This document shows positions 53,431-62,509 of a stretch of DNA of 64,000 nucleotides, piece by piece (within the stretch, counting starts at the first letter, position 1; each line of letters opens with the position of its first letter). The position numbers and the translations under genes were made by a program. Origin of the DNA: Heracleum sosnowskyi (taxonomy: Eukaryota; Streptophyta; Magnoliopsida; Apiales; Apiaceae); NCBI GenBank assembly GCA_030848705.1, contig CM061239.1:90378363-90442362 (forward strand), given 5' to 3'. The notes under the pieces were generated by a model, which saw nothing but the letters and a program-made list of their open reading frames with translations, did no database searches and was not told the DNA's origin.

Positions 53431-55293
53431 CATCTTCAACTTTCTTAGGCTCCTCCTTGGATAGAAAGTTGTGATATAGACATTCATTCTGAGTTGCACT
53501 TCTTGTTTTAACACCTGCATCAGGATCTCCAATTATCAAATCAGGAGTATGATCTCTTGTCCATTTCCTTGCTGGTGGTAAATTATTCCTTGAAGTAGAT
53601 GCTCCCCCTAGATTGGTGCTATCTTGATTAGAAGAATTTGTTTCAGTAGAAGCTCCCCCTGAATTGTTGATGTCACCTCCTGATGGATTATCAGGATTGT
53701 CACTTGAATCAGTATCTGAAGAATTTTCCCTTGATGATTGAGTAGACTCAGTATTTGTAGTAGATTGTTGTTGCTCCCCCTCAACATTTGCACTACTAGA
53801 TGTGTCACCATTATTTGCATCATCAGTATTAGTACCATTAGTATTTGATGCTCCATCAGGATTTGGTGAATCATCAAGATTTGATGGATCATCATGATTT
53901 GGTGACCCATCAGTATTTGATGGTATATCAGTATCTGATTCCATTTCTTCAGGTTCCTTGATAGCTTCATTTTCAAAAATCAACCTATCATGTGAGTCTT
54001 CATCAATTCCTGTTATCTTCTTATCATCAAAAGATACATGTATTGACTCCATGATAGTCCTTGTTCTCAAATTGAAAACTCTAAAGGCTTTTGATGTAGG
54101 ATAGCCAATGAAAATTCCCTCATCAACCTTTGTTTCAAATTTCCCTAGCTGTTCAGGATGAGTTCTGAGAACAAAACACTTACATCCAAACACATGCAGA
54201 TGCTTCAAACTAGGTTTCTTCTCCTTGATCATTTGATATGGAGTTACACCATGTCTGTTTATCAAAGTGAGATTTTGTGTATAGCAAGCTGTGTTGACTA
54301 CTTCTGCCCAGAAATATGTAGGCAATTTAGCCTCTTCTAACATAGTTCTGCCAGTTTCAATAAGAGTTCTATTTTTCCTTTCTACTACTCCATTTTGTTG
54401 GGGTGTGCCAGGAGCAGAGAATTGTTGAATAATTCCTTTGTATTTGCAGAACTCTTCCATCTTTGAATTCTTGAATTCAGTACCATTATCACTTCTCAGA
54501 ATCTTGACTTTATACTTTGTGCCTATCTCAATCATTCTCACATGATCCAACAGTATCTCTGGAGTCTCATCTTTTCTGTGCAGAAAATACACCCAGGTGA
54601 ATCTAGTGTATTCATCAACAATTACAAGAGTGTACCTTTTCTTACTGATGGACATAATATTGACTGGTCCAAATAGATCAAGATGTAACATGTGATATGG
54701 TTCACCAATAGAGGAATCAGATTTACTCTTGAATGATGTTCTTCTATGTTTAGCATTTTGACATGCATCACAGAGTCCATCAGGAGTATACAAAGCTTTA
54801 GGCAATCCTCTAACCAAATCTTTCTTAACCAACTCATTGATATTGCTGAAGTTGAGATGAGAAAGCTTCTTGTGCCAATTCCAACTTTCATCTACTGATG
54901 CTTTACTAATGAGACAAGTAGGAGAGCCATAAGTATTTGCTTGAAGTTGGCTTCATAAATGTTACCATGCCTGTAGCCAGTGAGAACCTTTCCTGATGCT
55001 TTGTTGACTACTTCACAATGTGTGGAATAGAAGTTGACATGATAACCTCTGTCAGTGATTTGACTAATGCTCAACATGTTGTGTTTTAGTCCTTTCACTA
55101 GAGCTACTTTTTCAATGATAACATTTCCAATGATTATATTGCCATATCCCAAAGTTTGTCCAATGTTGCCATCTCCATAAGACACAGTTGGGCCAATTTT
55201 TTCTTCATATTCTGATAACAAGGCTTTGTTTCCAGTCATGTGCATAGAACATCCACTATCCATGACTAATACATTTTTCTTTTTACCCTGCAA
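53431..55293 (-). pseudogene. pol: Copia C pol, 5' half only
   Basis: Protease MDSGCSMHMTGN, then a one-base deletion near 54943-54946 that shifts the frame. Next come the integrase zinc site (WHKKLSHLN ... CDACQNAK) and an integrase core with DLFGP, SDNGTEF and VVERKNR, all intact. A linker rich in SNTDG/SNPDG-like peptides follows, produced by the family word. The frame is lost at KKVED where the copia E LTR starts, just before reverse transcriptase. Pol begins after GCAG|GG, 22 nt past the gag stop and in a different frame. Confidence 0.92.
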
Positions 55294-55312
55294 TCAGAAT
55301 AGCAAAACACTA
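55288..55312 (-). promoter_or_regulatory. Candidate 3' splice site at the copia C gag-pol border
   Basis: After the gag TAG the minus strand reads a 22-nt stretch ending CTATTCTGATTGCAG, then GG and pol. It includes a CTGAT branch-site-like word. Same arrangement as copia A, B and D. Confidence 0.45.
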
Positions 55313-57616
55313 GTTAGAATATTTAGGAACCCACACTTGTTGGGTTCCTTTTCCATGCATCTTACTTAATTTAGCAGCAGCAGACTTTTTGACTTTAACA
55401 GTCCTGACAGGATTAACTTCATCAGAATTTGCTTTGTCAGTATCAGTATTAACAGATGCATGCTTCACATTGACATTCTTAATGATACCAGAATTTGCAC
55501 TTTTGAACTTAGGTAATGGATCATAAAAGTTATAGTACAACCTATGGTATTCTTCACAAGTATAAATAGAATGCCATTTACTACCACAATGAAAACAGGA
55601 TTTCTGTGGTTTATAAAATACTGATCTACTCCTAACATCAGACTTAGGAATTTCAGTATCTTTCTTTTTACTCTTCCTGCAATCAATAGCAAGATGATTA
55701 GAGTTTCCACAGTTAAAGCAGCATTTTCTAGGTGCATTTGGGATAAACCTATAGTTATTCTCTTTATTAATCCCAACTTTACCATTTCTGTTTCTCTTGA
55801 CAATTGGTAGATTTTGTTTACCAATTGCATCACTAATTTTTTCCCTAAGTTGTTTCTGAGACAATAAACCTATATTTTTCTTTTCAGTTTTCTTGACAAG
55901 TCTAGACTTCACATTAGAGACTGAGTTATCAGAAGTAGATCCCTTTTAAAAAGTAGAATTGGGATCATTACCAAATACAAATTTAACAAGCTTAATCTTT
56001 GATTTGGTCTTGTCTATAACATGTCTATAGGTCATTGGTCTTACTGTCTCATCTATTACAACTTTCTTTTTCAACTTCTTATCCTCATCTGACTTATAAC
56101 CTAGACACTCTTTCCAATTCTTAGAAGTATTTATTTCATGAAATTTCCTTCCAGAATTTGTCCAGGTTCTGATTTTCTCTTTAGCTTCCTAAAGTTCTTT
56201 TTCAAGAGCAGTACATTTAAGTTTCATCTTCAAATACATGTGTTTAGAATTATCACATTCTATCTGTACTTTTTGCATAAAAGAGAATTCAGTTTCTAGA
56301 TGCTCATTCCTTTTTCTAAGTTCAGACATCTCATATAAGATCCTAGTATTTTCAGCAGTTTGACTTCTAAAGCTAATATGCAATGACTTTAGAAAACGTC
56401 TTAACTCAGAAGCATTATCAGTATCAAAATCAAAGACAGTATTTAGTACCTTATCATCAGGAACAGCAGTTTCATCAGTATTGGCCATTAGGGCATAGTT
56501 GACCACCTCAGTGTCAGATTCTGAGGAAGAGTCCATCCAATCCTTGCTTGAAGTGATAAGTGCTTTAGCCTTCTTGCACTCAGTTGCAAAGTGCCCCATT
56601 CCATTACACTTGTAGCATCTAACCTTTGACTTGTCAAATTTGCCACTTTTGCTGTCCTTTTTGTTGTACTTGTCATTGTCAGCATTGAAGGTCTTTTTCT
56701 GGAAGTTGCCTTGTCTTCTAGCCTTCCTGAATTTCATCTTTTTGAAGCCTCTGACTATCATATCAACCATCTCTTCCATGTCTGAGTCAGAAGAATTATC
56801 ATTAGTATTGGCATCAGGATTGCCATCAGTATCTGATGATGAGTCATCAGGATCTAACTCAACTATTCTTGATTTTCTTCTAGAGACCTCCACAGCTTTT
56901 CCTTTTGATTTAGCCTCAACATTCAAGGCAATAGTCTTTGCCTTGATGCTTTTCTTATTCTTCCTTTGTTGAACCTCAAGATCATAGGTTCTCAGCATCC
57001 CATAAACTTCATCAAGAGACACAGTGTTTAGATCATACTGATGTCTAATGATTGATGTTTGTGTATCCCATTCTTCTGGTAAAGCTCTCAGAAACTTGGT
57101 ATTAGAATCTTCAGATACATACTCTTTGCCTACCAGTGATAGATTGTTCAAGAGTGTTAGGAATCTGTCATACATGTCAGTAAGACTCTCATCAGGTCTT
57201 GCATCAAATTGTTCATACTCTTGAATAAGTAGAGCCCTGATGTTTTTATTGACAGATGCAGATCCTTGGCATTGAGTTTCCAAAGTATCCCAAATTTCTT
57301 TTGCAGATTTGCATGCAATCACCTTGTTGGACATGACATCATCAAGACTGTTGTGAAGGATATTCTTTATCTTTGCATCTCTGAGAACGTCAGCTTTCTC
57401 TTCTGGAGTCCATTCACTTTTTGCCTTGACTACGTAGTGTTCAGGTACAGTATCTGTTTGTCCAACAATTCTTGTAGGAATATATGGACCATTACGAATC
57501 CTGTCCAAATAATCAGGATCCATAGCCTCCAGGTACATCAGCATCTTTACCTTCCATGTTGGATATTCAGTTTTCTTCAGGATGGGAATTTTCATGCTTT
57601 CATACTTTGTCGACAT
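55310..57616 (-). pseudogene. gag: Copia C gag (two nonsense codons)
   Basis: ATG at 57616 (MSTKYESMKIPIL). The frame is open upstream into the LTR, but that part is untranslated leader. It has the copia Gag N-terminal region, zinc knuckle CYKCNGMGHFATEC, and a helical region. A TAG at 56189-56191 follows ALEKEL, and a TAA lies at 55946-55948. The same frame then continues through two more knuckles (CFNCGNSNHLAIDC, CFHCGSKWHSIYTC) to QVWVPKYSN and TAG at 55310. All parts are in one frame, so only the two stops break it. Confidence 0.9.
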
Positions 57617-57651
57617 CTTAGATCGTATTTTATTCAAATTTAAATCAGTTT

Positions 57652-57663
57652 GCTCTGATACCA
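57652..57663 (-). other. Copia C primer binding site (initiator Met-tRNA)
   Basis: The minus strand reads TGGTATCAGAGC, two bases inside the LTR border at 57666. Confidence 0.95.
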
Positions 57664-57665
57664 AT

Positions 57666-58199
57666 TGTTGCCCAGTAAATAACAATTGTAGAAGGGGGTT
57701 GAATACAATTGTATAAGATTCTGGACTTAATAAATTATGTATCACAAATATGAAAGAATAATAACAGCTTTATTAAATATGATATAAAACTGTTACAAAC
57801 TCTCTCAAGAAATTCTGATGTTTTTGAGAGCTTCTAGGTTACAAAATACTCGTGTATGTAATCTATATAAATCGAAACCTAAACTGTGTTTATATACTAC
57901 ACAGCTTCTCTATCAATTACACGATAAGTCCTAATCAATTACAAACTAGATTGAAACATATCCTTAATTGACAGCTTCATTCCTATAAACTAGGAACCGA
58001 TAAAATAAACTTCCTTCTTTAACTAGACTCCATAAATAACTCGAAGTTGTAATCCTGATCAGCTTCCAGTCCTGAAGATCAATCCTGATCACAGTCCTGA
58101 TAGTAATCCTGATACTGACGCTTGCGCAAATATTGATGATGTCAGCAATCCTGATCAGTTGAATCTAGATCCTGACGATCATTGAATCCTGATCTAACA
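57666..58199 (-). repeat. Copia C 5' LTR
   Basis: 534 bp, plus-strand ends TGTTGCCCAG and TGATCTAACA. It contains a TATATAAACACAG box on the minus strand (about 57886-57897), the G-run block GTAGAAGGGGGTTGAATAC, and at least eight TCCTGA words between 58051 and 58199. It is related to the copia E LTR. Confidence 0.92.
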
Positions 58200-58869
58200 G
58201 ACAATTTCATTTAGTAACATAAAATACTAATAATTAACCAGTTACCTTTATTAGCCAAAGCATATATTCTTTTTTACACGCCTATAACCCGTGCAACGCA
58301 CAAACGACTTTAATATTAATTTTGAAATTTAATTTTAAATTTTTTGAGATTTTAATACTTCTGAAAATGCTACCTTTTTAAAAAGAAATTAAAAGTACTA
58401 CTTTAATACTTTAAATCTAAAAAAAATTATAGATTTGATAATAGTTTATTAACTTAGTAAACATGTCGGTAAATATAACCGTCAAAATTATCAATATATT
58501 TTCTAAAAAAGTTCATGTTTTTGAATTCTAAGTAAAGTATAATTAAAAGAGTTTGTAGTAACTTAGCAAAAAATAATAATTTGTAGTTATGTTATATATG
58601 TGAGAAAATCGAAAATCAAAACTTTCAATGTTTCGGCTATTATATAATAGTACAGATAGATAGATTAAATAGAATAAATTATCGAATATTGAAATAAAAA
58701 CTTTCAATGTTTCGACTATTATATAATAGTATAGTATAGATAGATATCGTCTGCGATAATTTTAGAAAAGGAGAAATTTTAGTTAAAAAATGTTAAGATT
58801 TATGGGTGATAGCTATGAGACAGCTTGACTAGATATTGTAAATGCTTAATTTTATTAAGTATGAACATA
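58200..58869. other. AT-rich spacer between copia C and copia D
   Basis: No gene and no complete element. Two direct copies of a segment reading CTTTCAATGTTTCG.CTATT, each followed by the palindrome CTATTATATAATAG, lie near 58621-58655 and 58709-58745. A short ACCCGTGCAACGCAC phrase lies near 58289. It may be host DNA or remnants of small DNA transposons. Confidence 0.6.
58618..58752. repeat. Direct repeat containing the palindrome CTATTATATAATAG
   Basis: Two copies about 90 bp apart share ACTTTCAATGTTTCG and the 14-bp perfect palindrome followed by AGATAGATA. They could be nested remnants of a MITE-like element. No terminal inverted repeats or target duplications were confirmed. Confidence 0.6.
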
Positions 58870-58870
58870 C

Positions 58871-59835
58871 TGTCACAACCAGAGTATGTTCTTGTAACCA
58901 TTTCGTTTATTGTCAAATAAGAATTCAGTACATCTTGGTAGAAGTTCATTTATTTGTTCAAGCCTCAAGAAGTGCTTAAGGAGGACAACAAGAATAAATG
59001 TTACTGTCATGGCACTGACAGTAAGATTACAAGAAGACAACATGTTGCAAGTCATGACAGTATATCCACTCTGACAGCAACATTGGCGGAAGCCCTGAGA
59101 CAACAACTTTTCCTTAGTCTGACAGCAAGCTAGGAAACCCTGACAGCATCTTTTGCGGGGATTTCTTACTGTCACCAAAAGCACATTCTTGTGACAGCAA
59201 GCTTGACGATCAGGATACTATCATCAAGGGATAATCTTTGTATTGGGGATCCACCCAGTCAAACATGTGACAGTTTGGATGTTCAAGAATCAGGCGTGCT
59301 GTAGTATCCCAACACTACATCAGGTCTGTAAGACTATGATAGAAGCTTGAGGGATCACATGACAAAGCTCACCAATTCAAGAGTATGACAAATCAACATC
59401 TACTGAATTGTGTTAGCTAAAAATAAAATGTATCTAGATTGCTTTTTCCAGTAATGATAAACTTGTTTGTATAGAAATTTAGGTAAGATTCACGGGTAAG
59501 CAATTTGTAAGAAGCTGCCACATGAAAATGACAGCAGCTTCACAAACCCGTGATGATAGAGATAGGCTCAGTTTTTACTTAGACTATCTCTCGACTCATT
59601 CTACGCATCACTCGAGAAATTGAAGCTCAAGAAAACTGATATTTTCTTGAGGTTGTAGCAACACATTGCAAAATAAATAAAACATTTATTTTGTGAGAAA
59701 AACTCTAGTGTCTACTTGTGTTTGCAATTCTTAAACTGATAAACGTTAATCTTAGTGTTTGTTGTTGAAGCGTAGATTGATATTTATCAGTATTGAATTC
59801 ACCCCCCCCCCTTCTGCAATAGTCAAGGACCAACA
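58871..59835 (+). repeat. Copia D 5' LTR
   Basis: The right border is firm: GACCAACA, two bases before the priming site. The left border is inferred at TGTCACAACC, giving TGT...ACA ends and 965 bp; a start at a TGTTAAG near 58789 is possible. Eleven CTGTCA/TGACAG words start at 58870, 59004, 59016, 59055, 59072, 59120, 59141, 59169, 59192, 59268 and 59529. The conserved C-run block (TTGAATTCACCCCCC) lies near its 3' end. Confidence 0.8.
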
Positions 59836-59837
59836 AC

Positions 59838-59849
59838 TGGTATCAGAGC
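59838..59849 (+). other. Copia D primer binding site (initiator Met-tRNA)
   Basis: TGGTATCAGAGC on the plus strand, two bases after the LTR end. Confidence 0.95.
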
Positions 59850-59877
59850 AGATAGATTGTTCTACAAATCTGAGATC

Positions 59878-62489
59878 ATGACATGTTTGCAGAAGTCAAG
59901 TAGCATAAAGATCCCAGCTTTTGATAAAGAGAATTACAATGTGTGGAAAAGAAAAATCTTGTTGTTTATCAAAGCTGCGAATCTATTATACTTGGGTATC
60001 CTCCAAAATGGTCCCTTTGTTCCACAGAAGGAGATTGAAGCCTCGACTGTGGACGGTGTTCTTATTCCAGCACACTGGATTGCTAATTCACCTTCAGAGT
60101 TTCTGGAGCCAGAAAAAGAGAAGGTGGCCTTGGATGATTACTTGCAACTCATCCTACTGGATGCTCTCACTTTGGAAAAAGCCATGTGTGGGAACGTCAT
60201 TGGATGCTCATCAACCAAGGATATGTGGAATAAGATTGAGTTGTTATGTGAAGGAAGTGAAGAGGTAAAAGACAATCAAAGACAGATTCTTATCTCACAG
60301 TATGAAGCTTTCATGGCAAAGTCAGGAGAAGATCTAACAACAATGTTTGAGAGGTTCAGTAAACTGCTGACTGAGCTACAGATACATGGCAAGTACTATG
60401 ATAGGAAAGAGTTAAATGTTAAGTTTTTACTCACACTTCCTGAGCATCTAGAGCACAGAATCACAGCCATAAGAGAAGGAAGAAATCTAAACAATGTTTC
60501 CCTTGAAACATTATATGGTGTGCTTAAATCATATGAGCTTGAATTTTTCCAGAAAATAGCCATACAATCTGGATCAAAAGGAAAGATGGCAAATATGTCT
60601 GGTGCTCTTGTAGCTCATGTGCCAAGAATCACTCAACCTAATGAAGGAGTTCAAATCATCCAACCTGCTCAAGTACCCTATCTAAAGATTGAAGAGGTTG
60701 TGGATGATGATGAGAAGGCGGTGCTGCAATTAACTGATGTTGAAGATGAAGACTTCTATTCATTAGAAGAAATGGAAAAGAGGGATAATCCAACTATGGC
60801 TTACATGGCTAAGAAGTTCAAAAACATAAGATTCAAGAGAAACAAACCATATAAGTCTCAAGGTCAAACATCAAGGTTCAGCAAAGGGAGTTCCTCCAAG
60901 GTTGAAGGTGGTTCCACTAGAGGTGGTTACAAAACAGGGATGGTGGACAGATCCAAGTTTAGGTGTTACAACTAAAATGAGCTTGGTCATTTTGCTACTG
61001 AATGCAGAAGACCAAAACAGACTCAAAGAATGGACAAAGGGTCAAGTGGACACTTCAAGAAAGGACAGGGAAAAGCCTATGTGGTTGAAGGAAAATTTTG
61101 GGATGATTCTAATGATGAAGAAGAAGAGGAATATGTGAATCTAGCCCTCATGGCTAAGTCTGATAAGGTCTCCTCTAGCTCTTCAAGTCAGGTACCCTCA
61201 CTTGTTTTACTTGAAATGTCTAAAGAAGAATACAAACAAAGTGTTAAGGAGTTGAGTGTTGAAATGTTTAATGTTCATACTAGTTTAACTGCAGCTAATG
61301 AAGAAATTGCTAGGTTAACTAAACTAAATGAAACACTCACTTCTGAGAATGACATGCTTTTGTTAAAGACCAGTCGATTAGAGTCTCTAGCACAGGAGAA
61401 TGCTAAACTTAAAAATGAATTAGTCTGTGCTAAAGAAATTGAAAAGTTTCTAAGGAATGAAATTAGTGAAAATGAATTCAAGATTAAGGCCTATAGAAAC
61501 TCATCCAAACAACTTCAGGAGTATCATGAGAAGCACACAGATGATCAAAAAGTAGGGATAGGTTTTGAGTATGGTAGAAGACCTGGTAAGGAGATTGTGG
61601 ATCAGGATTGTTCAACTGATGTTTCTGTCAAACCTCATGTTCTCAAAAAGATCAACAAACCAATTTTTAAACTTTCTGAACTTGAGTTTGATGAGGAGGC
61701 CATGCTAATCAAGCAACAACTTGATGATGAGGATGAAGGTGTTGACAGTACAACAGTTGATGGAAAAAATACTGTCACAATCCCCAAGACAGTAACTTTC
61801 TCAGACAATCAGACAGAATGTTCTAAAGATGCTGTCAGTAATGGCAAGACAGTAACTTCCAAAGATACTGTCAAGAGAGCTTCCAAGACAGTAACCTCTA
61901 ACCTACTGTCAAGACAGAAGGTGTAAAAGGTACTGTCAAGAAGAGCTCGACAGCAACTTCAGAAGATCTTGTTGACACAGTTGCTTACAAGTCTAAGAAC
62001 ATAAATGGTAAGTTAGGAAATGGCAATGCTAATATTGGTAGTGCTCCTAGAAAACTATGCAATAATTGTGGCTCCTCACATCACTTAACTCATGTTTGTA
62101 AGAAACCAAAAGAGGTCAAGGATAATGTGACCAAGGTAAATGGTAACTTACACAGAACCCCCATTATGCATAGATCTATGGTTGTCTGCAACAACACTGA
62201 TTGCATGCCTTGTAAAATAACTACCATGAGTACTTGTTTCAATCTGCCTATTTCATCTACTGAACAATGTCTCTATATGCAAACTGTTGAGACTTCTGAG
62301 CCTACTGGAAACAGTAAGAAGGCTGCATCCACTAAGAAGAAGACTAAGTCTAATTCTAAAGCTGAGTGGGTGAAGAAAGAAGTCCAACAGAAGATTCCTG
62401 ATGTGGTTGTTAAAGTTGAAAATGGTGAATATTCTTTTGATACTAAAGTAGCAGGACCCAACATGGCTTGGGTACCATATGCCTCTTAA
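59878..62489 (+). pseudogene. gag: Copia D gag (one nonsense, one frameshift)
   Basis: ATG at 59878 (MTCLQKSSSIKIP). The N-terminal copia Gag region includes KENYNVWKRKI and TKDMWNKIE. A TAA at 60973-60975 falls inside the zinc knuckle (CYN stop NELGHFATEC), replacing a zinc-binding Cys. The frame continues through a helical region. Near 61900 a one-base indel shifts the frame, which then carries a second knuckle CNNCGSSHHLTHVC and ends AWVPYAS at TAA 62487-62489. The stretch 61740-61935 encodes repeated SKTVTS/KDTVK-like peptides generated by the family word in both orientations. Confidence 0.9.
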
Positions 62490-62509
62490 ATACAATTTGT
62501 TTTGCAGGG
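62490..62509 (+). promoter_or_regulatory. Candidate 3' splice site at the copia D gag-pol border
   Basis: After the gag TAA comes ATACAATTTGTTTTGCAG and then GG, 18 nt later. Here pol is in the same frame as gag, so readthrough of TAA would also work, unlike in copia A-C. The acceptor-like sequence is nevertheless conserved. Confidence 0.45.

Larger units (their letters stand above)
53431..58199 (-). mobile_element. Copia C: truncated SIRE-type element (same family as copia E, opposite orientation)
   Basis: Minus-strand 5' LTR, priming site, gag and the first half of pol. It is cut at 53431, where the copia E LTR begins, so copia E inserted into it or was joined to it. RT, RNase H, ORF3 and the 3' LTR are missing. 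The family word AATCCTGAT is frequent in LTR and coding linkers. Confidence 0.9.

Noticed and set aside
62007..62013. Strong donor-like GTAAGT in copia D gag as partner of the 62507 acceptor
   Set aside because: Joining 62007 to 62508 does not give the pol frame from the local gag frame, and the donor is not conserved at the matching place in copia A (GCAAAG) or B (GAAAGA).
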